Origin: a virus
Virus record (IMG/VR): IMGVR_UViG_3300044957_000296
Coordinates: 1 to 46,754 of that record
DNA: 46,754 bases
Direction: 5' to 3' (one strand)
Part shown: positions 25,936 through 34,109 of the stretch, piece by piece
Layout: each line of letters starts with the position of its first letter
Position numbering within the stretch: the first letter of the stretch is position 1
Made by a program: the position numbers and the translations under genes
Notes under the pieces: model-generated
The model's database searches: none
What the model was told of the DNA's origin: nothing
What the model saw: the letters and a program-made list of their open reading frames with translations, nothing else

Positions 25936-26289
25936 TTAACGATATTGGCGATGTATAGGGTGATATGTCCTATGGTAATGGTAATAATGTGGAGGACAAA
26001 TTGGAGAGTATACAACAGTTGGCGCAGTTTGATAATAAACAACAGGTACTGGTTGAACATATACCACTTGCGGTTGTTGAACTACAACTGGAGCTGGTTG
26101 CACCACCACGGGTTGTTGGACATAAACTATTTGTGGAGGAGGATTAACAATTCTATCGATAACATGTACAGCGGCAACTCCAGTTAGTACTTTTCCAACT
26201 GTTGCCCACTCACGATCACCTGCGAATGTTTTAACTGTTGTTGATGTTAATACTACCCCAACTAGTGCCAAACTCAATATAGTCTTCAT
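25936..26289 (-). CDS. Exported Val/Pro/Gln/Tyr-rich protein
   Basis: Start placed at 26289 (MKTILSLALVGVVLTSTTVK), which gives a classic signal peptide with likely cleavage after TFA and an AAGGA site upstream. The mature protein has a short Gly/Ala region (VGKVLTGVAAVHVIDRIV), then repeats of the type V-x-Q-P-x-V-V-V-Q-P, and a His/Tyr-rich end (HYYHYHRTYHPIHRQYR). No cysteine lipobox is visible. It is probably secreted to the periplasm or envelope, as such low-complexity proteins are in bacteria, and may have been picked up from a host. It is flanked by its own promoter and terminator. Confidence 0.65.
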   Translation of the reverse strand: MKTILSLALVGVVLTSTTVKTFAGDREWATVGKVLTGVAAVHVIDRIVNPPPQIVYVQQPVVVQPAPVVVQQPQVVYVQPVPVVYYQTAPTVVYSPICPPHYYHYHRTYHPIHRQYR

Positions 26290-26306
26290 AATTAATCCTT
26301 TTTTAG

Positions 26307-26335
26307 ACAATAACACTCTATCTTTAGAATGTCAA
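26307..26335 (-). promoter_or_regulatory. Promoter for the exported-protein gene
   Basis: TTGACA (26335-26330), 17-nt spacer, TATTGT (26312-26307), then an AAGGA site before the ATG at 26289. Confidence 0.6.
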
Positions 26336-26968
26336 TTATTTTTTCTTAGTTTTACCGCCCTTGGTATATTTAACAACCAATTTCTGCAAATTCTTTGGCA
26401 ATTGAGGTGGTTTATAATCAGGTTTCTTACTCTTATGATCTACCTGGCGTTCAAACTTCTCCACCTCTCTCATTGGTTGAGTGGGATCGTCAATTTCTTT
26501 ATTCATTGGCTCAGCCTTGATGTTTTTGACGACTTTATTGTTTTTCTCAGGATCAACCAAATTTTGTTCATCGGCAGCTTTATCTGCCTTTTTACCGCCT
26601 TCTTTATCCTTACTGTTTTCAACATTGCGACTGTATGTACTGTCTACATAATTTAGATTGTTCTCGTCTAGATATTCTTTAACAAACTTCTTTAAATCTT
26701 CATACTTTACATACAACTTCTTGGTTCTATCTGTGCCGTCTTTAAATGCTTGTACATCGTATACATTGTGTGTAATTGGTCTAATATTAATATGATGTGG
26801 TTCACACTCACATACATTATAATTACCCTTATCATCCAATACCACTGGCTTTTTAATTTCCTTGGACAATTCTTCCATCATCTCTTCCCACGACTTTTTG
26901 GAATTTGTATATTTTTGTTCCAATGTTTCTTTGACGAGTTTTTTAACTAATTCTTTAGAAGATATCAT
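26336..26968 (-). CDS. Hypothetical charged protein, 210 aa
   Basis: Lys/Glu-rich protein: an N-terminal helix (ISSKELVKKLVKETLEQK), a compact middle segment HNVYDVQAFKDGTDRTKKLYVKYEDLKKFVKEYL (~77-110) and a disordered basic tail ending KGGKTKKK. The middle segment recalls small domains seen in phage virion-associated or core proteins, but I cannot name it. A TATTTATA box lies 12 bases upstream of its start. Ends right at the promoter of the exported-protein gene. Confidence 0.6.
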   Translation of the reverse strand: MISSKELVKKLVKETLEQKYTNSKKSWEEMMEELSKEIKKPVVLDDKGNYNVCECEPHHINIRPITHNVYDVQAFKDGTDRTKKLYVKYEDLKKFVKEYLDENNLNYVDSTYSRNVENSKDKEGGKKADKAADEQNLVDPEKNNKVVKNIKAEPMNKEIDDPTQPMREVEKFERQVDHKSKKPDYKPPQLPKNLQKLVVKYTKGGKTKKK

Positions 26969-27006
26969 ATTGTTATATCTTATAAATAGTACGGGGGTAT
27001 AGAATA

Positions 27007-27570
27007 TTACTTATTTTGTTTATCTATAATCTCAATTCGCCCTATATATCCATGATCATCATTTCTAATTGCGGTTACCTTTACTGGTATCACCGATCCT
27101 TCTCTATCTACCAATCTATGTTCTGATGTGCTACTTCTACGATCTTTTATAGCTCGATCCCATTCGATCTCAACACGCTGTCTGTCATCATTATGAATGC
27201 CATTTTTCCATCCGTTGCCTTTAAAATATTCTACATCGTGTTGTAATAATTGACAGTATTTTTCATTAACCCAAGTACAACTTCCACTGGTATTGCATTC
27301 AAATATTGGTTCTGGTCTATTATCCAACATCCATTTCTGCCTAGAATATATGGTATTTATGTTATTTGAATCTTTATTAACCTGTGCCTGAATTGCTGTT
27401 ACCCGATCTTTCAGAGATTTGCCTCCGTTGGGTCTTACCTCACCCAGTATTTCATTGACACTCTTCTTTAAAGAGTGAAGCCATAATGCCAATCCACCCA
27501 ACAAACTCAATGCGCCTCCCACCTTAATAATTAAATCAGCAAAATCAGCATATTTTGTTAAATCATCCAT
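27007..27570 (-). CDS. Membrane-anchored PAS-domain protein
   Basis: 187 aa: a membrane segment (ADLIIKVGGALSLLGGLALWL, ~11-31), a short coiled linker (NEILGEVRPNGGKSLKDRV..IQAQVNK, ~39-68) and a PAS domain (PEPIFECNTSGSCTWVNEKYCQLL..W.NGIHNDDRQRV..EHRLVDREGSVIPVKV.AI). It has no kinase, cyclase or other output domain. PAS domains sense small ligands or bind partners; a phage copy on the membrane might interfere with a host sensor. Flanked by a bidirectional terminator upstream and a TATTTATA box. Confidence 0.72.
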   Translation of the reverse strand: MDDLTKYADFADLIIKVGGALSLLGGLALWLHSLKKSVNEILGEVRPNGGKSLKDRVTAIQAQVNKDSNNINTIYSRQKWMLDNRPEPIFECNTSGSCTWVNEKYCQLLQHDVEYFKGNGWKNGIHNDDRQRVEIEWDRAIKDRRSSTSEHRLVDREGSVIPVKVTAIRNDDHGYIGRIEIIDKQNK

Positions 27571-27597
27571 AATATTGTTATTATAAATATAAATAAA

Positions 27598-27621
27598 AAG
27601 ACCATCAAATAAGATGGTCTT
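27598..27621. terminator. Bidirectional terminator downstream of nrdB
   Basis: AAGACCATC-aaataa-GATGGTCTT, a perfect 9-bp stem. T-rich tracts follow on both sides: TTTTTTT (from 27624 on the + strand) and, on the - strand, TTTTT after the stem. It ends the nrdAB transcript. Confidence 0.85.
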
Positions 27622-27644
27622 CGTTTTTTTATTGTAAGTTTATT

Positions 27645-28703
27645 TTAAAGTTTAAAATCGTCAAACGCATTCTCATTAATTGTGTTATCTATGCCTTTAA
27701 CATAACTACTCAATTCAGTTTCTTGAGGTGCTACTTGAAGTTTCTTACTATCATAATAACTATCCAACCAACCACTTAAAGGATTAATTTTTGCATTAGA
27801 ATACAATTTCTTATATCCCAAACTTGATAATCTATTGTTAGCCAACCACTCTACATAGTGTTTTAGACTTTCAGATGTCAACCCAACCAAGTTGCCCTTG
27901 CTGAATAGATAATCTGCCCAGTCTTTTTCGGCGTTAACCGCCATTTCATATGCAGCATAGATTTTTTCTTCGTTCTTCTTAACGATGTCTTGAAAACCCT
28001 CATCTGGATTATTAATCCAATTCTTCATGATGTTCTGAGTAATAGCAACATGTAGATTTTCATCTCTACTGATGAACTTGATAATTTTACTATTGCCCTC
28101 CATCTTTCCACGATAACCAAAATAAAAACTACATGCGAATGACACATAGAAAATCAATCCTTCAGTAATTTGCGTTGCCAATATAGCGTCAAATAACTGT
28201 TGTTTCACATCGGTGTTACCTGTGAGTAATTCATCATATTTTTTGCTAATGGCTTTCGCACGTTTGACTATTTCTTCGTCTTCCAAGATACTATCAAAGA
28301 ACTTAGTAGCATTTGGATATACATTGTTTAAAATGTATGTATAACTATTACTATGAATAGTTTCAAAGAAACTCCACGTATTCATGCAAATCTCTAACTC
28401 ACTGTTCGTACAATGTTTCATTAATTCATGAATACTACGACTCAACATACTGTCGGTCATAGTTTGAAATTTCAAATTACTATCAAATACAAATCGTTCT
28501 TCTGGGGAAAGGTTCTTATAATCAGCAATATCTTTGACCAACGAAACTTCTTGTGGTCTCCAAAAGAAATTTAACTGTTGATCATACAATTCATAAAACT
28601 TAGGATATTTGATCTGATCATATCGTTGTAAAGATAGATCTTCTCCCAAGAACATTGGATTACGCATCTGATCTATATTTTTCTTATTTAGTACTGTTTT
28701 CAT
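27645..28703 (-). CDS. nrdB: Ribonucleotide reductase class Ia, small subunit
   Basis: Generates the tyrosyl radical used by NrdA to reduce ribonucleotides. In 352 aa the di-iron ligands and radical site are in place: D84 (TDSMLSR), E114 and H117 (FFETIHSNSYTYIL), radical Tyr ~121, later E and H in EGLIFYVSFACSFYF and SRDENLHV. I place the start at 28703 because a strong GGAGG lies 5 bp upstream; an upstream ATG would overlap nrdA. The C-terminal tail ends ENAFDDFKL, as needed for docking to NrdA. It lies 11 bp after nrdA. Confidence 0.93.
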   Translation of the reverse strand: MKTVLNKKNIDQMRNPMFLGEDLSLQRYDQIKYPKFYELYDQQLNFFWRPQEVSLVKDIADYKNLSPEERFVFDSNLKFQTMTDSMLSRSIHELMKHCTNSELEICMNTWSFFETIHSNSYTYILNNVYPNATKFFDSILEDEEIVKRAKAISKKYDELLTGNTDVKQQLFDAILATQITEGLIFYVSFACSFYFGYRGKMEGNSKIIKFISRDENLHVAITQNIMKNWINNPDEGFQDIVKKNEEKIYAAYEMAVNAEKDWADYLFSKGNLVGLTSESLKHYVEWLANNRLSSLGYKKLYSNAKINPLSGWLDSYYDSKKLQVAPQETELSSYVKGIDNTINENAFDDFKL

Positions 28704-28707
28704 TTTT

Positions 28708-28712
28708 CCTCC
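28708..28712 (-). promoter_or_regulatory. Strong ribosome binding site of nrdB
   Basis: GGAGG on the - strand, four bases before the ATG at 28703; it decides the nrdB start. Most other genes here have no such site. Confidence 0.85.
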
Positions 28713-28714
28713 TA

Positions 28715-29803
28715 TTATAGCGCACAAGCTCCGCTTTCACAACCGGATTCTTGTACAGTTGGTTGTTTTATTTCTACATTCTTTTCTTCCATAACAGTTT
28801 GTTTATCACCATCATCTGTATTTGCATAATAAAGATTCTTTAATCCATACTTATAAGCCAATAGAATGTCTTTGATTACGTCTTGTACAGGCACTTTATT
28901 CTTATCATATCGTGAAGGAATATAATAGGTATTGGTGCTTATGCTCATATCCGTAAATTTTTGAATGGCCGCAGCTACCTTTAGATAACCTTCATTGCTT
29001 GGCATGTCAAACGCAAAAGTATAATTATCTTTATACTTATCAATATTTGGAATTACCACAGGCAAGATATTGCTCTTACTACCCTTGAAACTAATAGCAC
29101 TACGGGGTGGTTCAATGCCATTGGTACTACTTTGAATCACACTGCTAGATTCAACAGGCATACAAGCAGTAAGTGTACTGTGTCTCATACCATGTTTCTT
29201 AATTTCTTCACGAAGAGTTTCCCAGTCACAATGTAATTTTTCTGTAATAAATTCGTCAATATCTCTCTTGTATGTGTCAATTGGAAGAATTCCCTGACTG
29301 AATTTAGTGCGATCAAACTTCTCACATTTACCAACTTCTTTAGCCATTTGTACACTAGCTTTAATTAAATAATAACTCGTCTTCTCCATCCATTTGGCAA
29401 CAAAGTTCGGAGTTTCTTTATCCCAATACTTTATGCCTTCTTTAGCCAATAGAGCAGCCAAATTACTTACACCGACTCCAAGACTACGACGCTTCTTTGC
29501 AAAGTTTTCAGCTGCTGGAACGAAATATTGTTGGTGATCAATTAGTGAATCTAACATTCTCACAATAATTTCACAAACATTTTCCATTTCCTCATCATCT
29601 TTAATTTCTAACCAATTTAATGCGGCCAAAATACAAACGCCGATTTCTCCCTTGGGATCATTTACATCATAAATTGGAGTTAAAGGATGATTTACCTCAA
29701 GACAATTGTGAACTAATATATTATTGGCATAAAAATTATGATTATCTTTTACGGTTATATCATACACATCTGATTTTTCTTTTATTTTTTTAATTTTTAA
29801 CAT
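28715..29803 (-). CDS. nrdA: NrdA C-terminal part, preceded by C-intein (split-intein half)
   Basis: The first 33 residues are a C-intein: MLKIKKIKEKSDVYDITV, then NHNFYANNILVHN (blocks F and G, ending in His-Asn), followed by Cys as +1 residue. From there the NrdA C-extein runs 329 aa: ICILAALNWLEI-like region, SSSVIQSSTNGIEPPRSAIS, YYIPSRYDKNKVPVQDVI and the redox-active tail CESGAC. After trans-splicing with the upstream ORF it completes class Ia ribonucleotide reductase. Own ATG with an AAGGA site about 10 bp upstream. It resembles the NrdA split inteins described from environmental phage-like sequences. Confidence 0.93.
   Translation of the reverse strand: MLKIKKIKEKSDVYDITVKDNHNFYANNILVHNCLEVNHPLTPIYDVNDPKGEIGVCILAALNWLEIKDDEEMENVCEIIVRMLDSLIDHQQYFVPAAENFAKKRRSLGVGVSNLAALLAKEGIKYWDKETPNFVAKWMEKTSYYLIKASVQMAKEVGKCEKFDRTKFSQGILPIDTYKRDIDEFITEKLHCDWETLREEIKKHGMRHSTLTACMPVESSSVIQSSTNGIEPPRSAISFKGSKSNILPVVIPNIDKYKDNYTFAFDMPSNEGYLKVAAAIQKFTDMSISTNTYYIPSRYDKNKVPVQDVIKDILLAYKYGLKNLYYANTDDGDKQTVMEEKNVEIKQPTVQESGCESGACAL
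29705..29803 (-). other. C-intein (33 aa)
   Basis: Block F (DVYDITVKDNHNFYANN) and block G (ILVHN|C) are complete: penultimate His, terminal Asn and the +1 Cys at 29704-29702 needed for trans-splicing. Confidence 0.92.
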
Positions 29804-29873
29804 ATTTCAAAAATCCTTTTTTAAATTCAATGTTGTTATTTTTTCATCGTTTAAATACAACATATAATTATTT

Positions 29874-30191
29874 TTATATAATATCTAAACTGTCAGTTTC
29901 ATTTAAATCTTTGGCTTTTACATATCCTCTATTTTTAGTGAAAATTAAATGATCCTCTGTACATTTAATAGTAAATCCAGTTTCTTCATCTGTAATTTCT
30001 ATTAAGTTTGCATCAACACCGGTAATATTTGAATTTAAAACTTCTTTATAAGAAATTTCTTGATTGTCTATATTTTTTGATAATACATTTATATTTTTAT
30101 TTTGTTTGAATAAATCATCCACTTCTTTAAGAGATAATTTCATGGGAATATTATCAACTACGCAAGAAACTTGTGTATCTGGATGTAAACA
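29874..30191 (-). other. N-intein (105 aa)
   Basis: Starts with the nucleophilic Cys (30191-30189) in CLHPDT and contains the block B TEDH. Length and end point are typical of naturally split inteins (~100 + ~35 aa). Confidence 0.92.
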
Positions 30192-31490
30192 CAAATTGCT
30201 TGTATCTACTTGATCTAGCCAGCTACCGTGTTCATTTGCATGATCTACATGCATGGTATAAATACGACCAGTTTCCAATCTTTCTTTAGCAAGTAGACCC
30301 ATCAGTTCACGAGCAGATACTTTCTTCTTGAATTTAATATTCTTGTCAGCTTCAGCCCTTTCATACTTTTCTTTAAAGTCTGGCAATCCAAAACTGTTCC
30401 ACAATGATGGACATTCATGATAACTAAATAGTGTAACGTCCTTGTTCTGTAAGAATCGTTCAAATATTAATTTGTCTAAACCAATACAATAATCTAATTT
30501 GCGAACACGATTATCATCAGTTCCTTGATTGTTCTTCAATACAAGAATGTCAAGAATATCATAATGAAACCATGCGAAATTAACTGTTGCGCTTCCGCCA
30601 CGAATACCATTCTGGTGACAACTCTTTACGGTAGATTCAAATGCCTTACTAAAAGGAACTGGACCTGTATGAATTACTTCACCATTACGAATAGGAGCAT
30701 TTGTGGCACGTAATCTTGATAGATTCAAACCAATACCATAACGACTTGCAGTAGCAAATCCTACTGCACTATTATTAGCAAAAATGCTCTTAAGGGTGTC
30801 ATCAACAGTAAAGAGAGAACAACTTGCATAACTCTTCATTACAGTTCTGACTCCAGCCATGATTGGCGTTGGAAGATTAATCTTGTGTTTGCTAAAGTAG
30901 TTGTATGCTTTTTTAATATACTCTAGTCTCTTTTCTTTATAACCTTTGAAGAAGGTCATAGCAATCAACATATATGTAAATTGTGGAGTTTCGTAAACAG
31001 TTTTGGTTACACGATTTTGTACCAAATACTTATCACACAATTGTTTGATACCAGCATATGTGAAATTAAAATCACGGTCATGCTTCAGATATTCATCCAA
31101 TTTATCAAATTCTTGTTTACTATACCATTCTAGAATTTGTTGATCATATACGAGTGACTCAACATTCTTTTTTACAATATCATATAACTTGGGTGGATTT
31201 TTACCTCCCCATACATTTTTTCTAAGCTGATAATTTAACAGTCTAGAGGCCACATATTGATAGTTTGGTTTTTCTTCACTAATTAGATTTGCAGCAGACT
31301 CAATAAGTAATTTGTGAATATCAACACTTGCCATTCCGTCAAAAAATGATAAATGTGCATTCATTCCTACTTCTTCAAAACTGACACCTTTTATATCGTC
31401 AGTCGCCCATTGCAACACTTTGTTTATTTTGTCCGCGTTAAACTTTTCAACTATACCATTTCGCTTCTTTATAAAAATTTCTTTATTCAT
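29874..31490 (-). CDS. nrdA: NrdA N-terminal part followed by N-intein (split-intein half)
   Basis: Large subunit of class Ia ribonucleotide reductase. Residues 1-~90 form an ATP-cone (KKRNGIVEKFNADKI), followed by the barrel with SYASCSLF (active-site Cys region), FATASRYGIGLNLSRLRA and GGSATVNFAWFHYDIL. The extein stops at SNL (433), just where other NrdA proteins continue 'SNLC'. The last 105 residues are an N-intein: it begins CLHPDTQV (block A) and has GFTIKCTEDHLIF (block B, T-x-x-H), then a TAA. The joined exteins (433 + 329 aa) equal the normal length of ~760 aa. The 70-bp gap to the second ORF carries no endonuclease gene. Confidence 0.93.
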   Translation of the reverse strand: MNKEIFIKKRNGIVEKFNADKINKVLQWATDDIKGVSFEEVGMNAHLSFFDGMASVDIHKLLIESAANLISEEKPNYQYVASRLLNYQLRKNVWGGKNPPKLYDIVKKNVESLVYDQQILEWYSKQEFDKLDEYLKHDRDFNFTYAGIKQLCDKYLVQNRVTKTVYETPQFTYMLIAMTFFKGYKEKRLEYIKKAYNYFSKHKINLPTPIMAGVRTVMKSYASCSLFTVDDTLKSIFANNSAVGFATASRYGIGLNLSRLRATNAPIRNGEVIHTGPVPFSKAFESTVKSCHQNGIRGGSATVNFAWFHYDILDILVLKNNQGTDDNRVRKLDYCIGLDKLIFERFLQNKDVTLFSYHECPSLWNSFGLPDFKEKYERAEADKNIKFKKKVSARELMGLLAKERLETGRIYTMHVDHANEHGSWLDQVDTSNLCLHPDTQVSCVVDNIPMKLSLKEVDDLFKQNKNINVLSKNIDNQEISYKEVLNSNITGVDANLIEITDEETGFTIKCTEDHLIFTKNRGYVKAKDLNETDSLDII

Positions 31491-31529
31491 ACTGGTAAAA
31501 AATAACTATCAATTTGAAACCTAATTTTC

Positions 31530-31586
31530 AGTTTTGTCGCAAAAATTATTTTTAATTTTTTAAAACTTTTTTCTTACGACAAAACT
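31530..31586. repeat. Inverted repeat between helicase and nrdA genes
   Basis: agttttgtcg (31530-31539) pairs with cgacaaaact (31577-31586); an inner AT-only hairpin lies at 31541-31560. In the 104-bp spacer this may be a weak terminator, an operator or an RNA structure controlling nrdA; no T-run follows on the - strand. Confidence 0.5.
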
Positions 31587-31594
31587 ATGAATTA

Positions 31595-32977
31595 TTATTC
31601 ATCATCTGTATTGTGAGCATTCCACTTGTTTTTCAACACTTTTTTAACATTATTCTCACCATCCATCATTTCATTTAGTACAGCGAGACCCTCACGGCTA
31701 TTTTCAGAGAAAATTTCAATTTGTCCGCAGCCAGCATTCATTTTGCTTGGGAATGTCAAACCGTCTGGTCCGAAACGATTTTTAATGATATGGAATCGTG
31801 CGGTATTACTAACTTTGTCGTTTGTCTTACGAGATACACTCATTACGAAGTCGGCAGTCATAATTTTGCGATAACTATCAGCAGCATGATGTGCCATAAC
31901 GATATCTTCGTCTGCGGCTGACCGATTTGCTTGACTTGCACTCCAAATTGGAATTTGAAGTTCACCAGCAATACTTCTCAACTCTTCATAAATACCACCA
32001 GCTTCGCTATAACTATTACTGTTACGATCACTGTGTACTGGACGAAGAATGTCTGCGTAATCTACAACAATCATGTCAATCTTTGTACCCAATACGGCTA
32101 ACCTTTCAGCGTGCGCCTTTAAACTGTGAGCTGATACCGTCTTTAGAGGGAAATACTTGATCACAAGTTTACCAGGCACCTCTGCAATCTTTTGTTTTAC
32201 GATGTCAATATTGTTGCGAATATTTTGGAAATCTATTCCGGTAAAACAACTGTCATAACGAAGACCAACATAATTTTCGTTTAACTCCAAGGTAAAATGC
32301 AAAACATTCTTATCCTGTTTCATTGCCTCAGCACCAAGTTTGGCGAGAACCCAACTTTTACCAATACCAGCCGGAGCAACAACGATTCCTAATTCGCCAG
32401 GTCCAAGACCACCATCCATAATGGTATCAATTTCAGTCCAATTGGTTTTAGTTGTGTTACGAGCCATGATGCTCATACGATTTTCAATTTCTACATCATA
32501 TTCATGACCGATATTTCTTTCCATACCAGCCTTCATAGCCACATCAACAACCATCTTGATTTTATCGTATTGACCGATGGCCAACAAATCTGCACTTTCA
32601 AAGATAGCATTCTTAAGCTTCTGATTCTTGCAGAATTCCAAAAATTGTTCCTTGACAAATTTCAAATCGTTGTCATTTAACTTTTGGTATACCAACTTCA
32701 AACTGTCTACAATAGTCTTCTTAAGAACTTCGTTCTCAACAGTGTCAACCTTAACTTTGAAAACGGTTAATGTTGGTAAATCTTTATATTCATTAAAATA
32801 CTTAACACTTTCTTTTAATATCCATTTTTGAGCATCACTTTCAAAAAACTCAGCCTCAACGATGTCTTGAATTCTTTCCATGAAACTACGATCTGATAGC
32901 AGACAGGCTATGCACTTGATTTGAAAGTCAAGTCCGTATTTCTTTAGGTTATCAATGATTTGTTTGTTGGTCTCCAT
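31595..32977 (-). CDS. Replicative DNA helicase (DnaB/T4 gp41-like)
   Basis: 460 aa from the chosen start (METNKQIIDNLKKYGLDF); an upstream ATG at 33073 would run into the exonuclease gene. The N-terminal helical part precedes a RecA-type motor: VVAPAGIGKSWVLAKL (Walker A, ~201-208), LHFTLELNENYVGLR, IDMIVVDYADILRP (Walker B) and IWSASQANRSAADED, then the MSVSRKTND region with an arginine-finger-like Arg. Matches phage DnaB-like/gp41 helicases that unwind DNA at the fork. Sits between the exonuclease and nrdA genes in the same direction. Confidence 0.88.
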   Translation of the reverse strand: METNKQIIDNLKKYGLDFQIKCIACLLSDRSFMERIQDIVEAEFFESDAQKWILKESVKYFNEYKDLPTLTVFKVKVDTVENEVLKKTIVDSLKLVYQKLNDNDLKFVKEQFLEFCKNQKLKNAIFESADLLAIGQYDKIKMVVDVAMKAGMERNIGHEYDVEIENRMSIMARNTTKTNWTEIDTIMDGGLGPGELGIVVAPAGIGKSWVLAKLGAEAMKQDKNVLHFTLELNENYVGLRYDSCFTGIDFQNIRNNIDIVKQKIAEVPGKLVIKYFPLKTVSAHSLKAHAERLAVLGTKIDMIVVDYADILRPVHSDRNSNSYSEAGGIYEELRSIAGELQIPIWSASQANRSAADEDIVMAHHAADSYRKIMTADFVMSVSRKTNDKVSNTARFHIIKNRFGPDGLTFPSKMNAGCGQIEIFSENSREGLAVLNEMMDGENNVKKVLKNKWNAHNTDDE

Positions 32978-33035
32978 ATGTAAATAGTATACTTGCGTTG
33001 TTAATTTTTCAACTTGTAAAAAGTTATTGTTTGTT

Positions 33036-34109
33036 TTACTCAACAAAACTGTTGAGTTTACCCCACGTCTCACTTAACCAAACTATATAGTTTGGCAAAT
33101 TATTCCACATCTTATCTTCAGTTATTAATTTACTGAATCCCATCTTGTCTATACGGGGAATTGGCTTGTTTATTATTTCTTCAATTCTCAATTGAGTGAA
33201 TGATTGAATTTGAGTATCATGCAGCTGCATCAATTCATAATTTCGTTCCAACAATAATTTGTTGTCTAGCACACGATCATAAATCTTATACTTGTTACGG
33301 TGATTCTCACTATAATTATATATTTGTTGTATACAAGCCTGAGGATCTTCTCCTAGAAAAGGAAACGCTTGTACAACTCTCTTTAAACCTACACCATCTA
33401 ATCCCGGAATATTATCACTTGTATCACCCTCCATAATTCTATAGAAGATAAAATTTTTGCATGTAATACCATATTCATCCACAATTTCTTTGCAACCAAA
33501 AATCTTTTTCTTTACAGGACTCCACACATTAATTCTATCGTTAGCTAACTGTAAAAAGTCTTTGTCGGTAGACATGATAGTGACATTGCTATCTTTGAAT
33601 GTCTGTTTAGCTAGATAGGCAATAGTATCATCGGCTTCAACTTGATCAATGGCCATTACAGTTGTTGGAAGGGTATCCAAATAACTTACCGTTCTAATTA
33701 ATTCCTTTTTAAAATTTTGCGATTCTGTAATACTGTCCGACAATTCATTATATGTTCTGTTTAATCTAATATCAGTTCTACGACCATTTTTGTAATCAAG
33801 ATAAATCTTTCTTCTTTTTTGTGATCCACCTTTTCCGTCAAATACAATAATAACCCGCGTAGGACTTAATAATTTAATTGCATATCCCACACTTTTTAAA
33901 AATCCAGCAATACCGCCAGTATGAAGACCGTCATCATTTAGCGATGGCACTGACATGAAACTACGAATATAGGTGTTTAACTACAACCCGTCAACCAACA
34001 GGACATCGCTGTTAAGCGACTTTTTTAGTCCTGTTGTGACGGAATCTCCTTCTATGTTCTTAAACAGAGAGAATAGTTTCTTTCGTTCGTTTGGTGTGAA
34101 ACCACTCAT
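33036..34109 (-). CDS. 5'-3' exonuclease / flap endonuclease (T4 RNase H-like) with an in-frame amber codon
   Basis: Removes RNA primers and flaps at the lagging strand. Full reading from 34109 (ATG overlapping the recA stop as TAATG) gives 358 codons: MSGFTPNERKKLFSLFKN.., VLLVDGL, TAG (33983-33981), LNTYIRSF, then the intact remainder with VIIVFDGKGGSQKRRK, IDQVEADDTIAYLA, MSTDKDFLQL and GDTSDNIPGLDGVG. The next in-frame ATG (33956) would give a 306-aa product lacking the first metal-binding Asp of VDGL. All other catalytic acidic residues are present, so selection seems to maintain the gene. Either the stop is bypassed or the gene is damaged. Confidence 0.8.
33978..33986 (-). other. Candidate recoding site TTG-TAG-TTA
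   Basis: Amber codon (33983-33981) flanked by two leucine codons that one tRNA-Leu could read. Skipping six nucleotides (TAG TTA) would give VDGL-NTYIRSF, the length expected for this active-site motif. Confidence 0.4.
33988..34042 (-). other. Strong mRNA hairpin just upstream of the amber codon
   Basis: Three stacked helices with small bulges: CCGTCA/TGACGG (6 bp), CAACAGGAC/GTCCTGTTG (9 bp) and TCGCT/AGCGA (5 bp). All are within coding sequence, ending one base before the TTG of the recoding site. Confidence 0.7.

Noticed and set aside
33039-33056. Hairpin ctcaaca-aaac-tgttgag at the end of the exonuclease gene as terminator
   Set aside because: Only 7-bp arms, inside the final codons, and no T-run follows on the transcribed strand.
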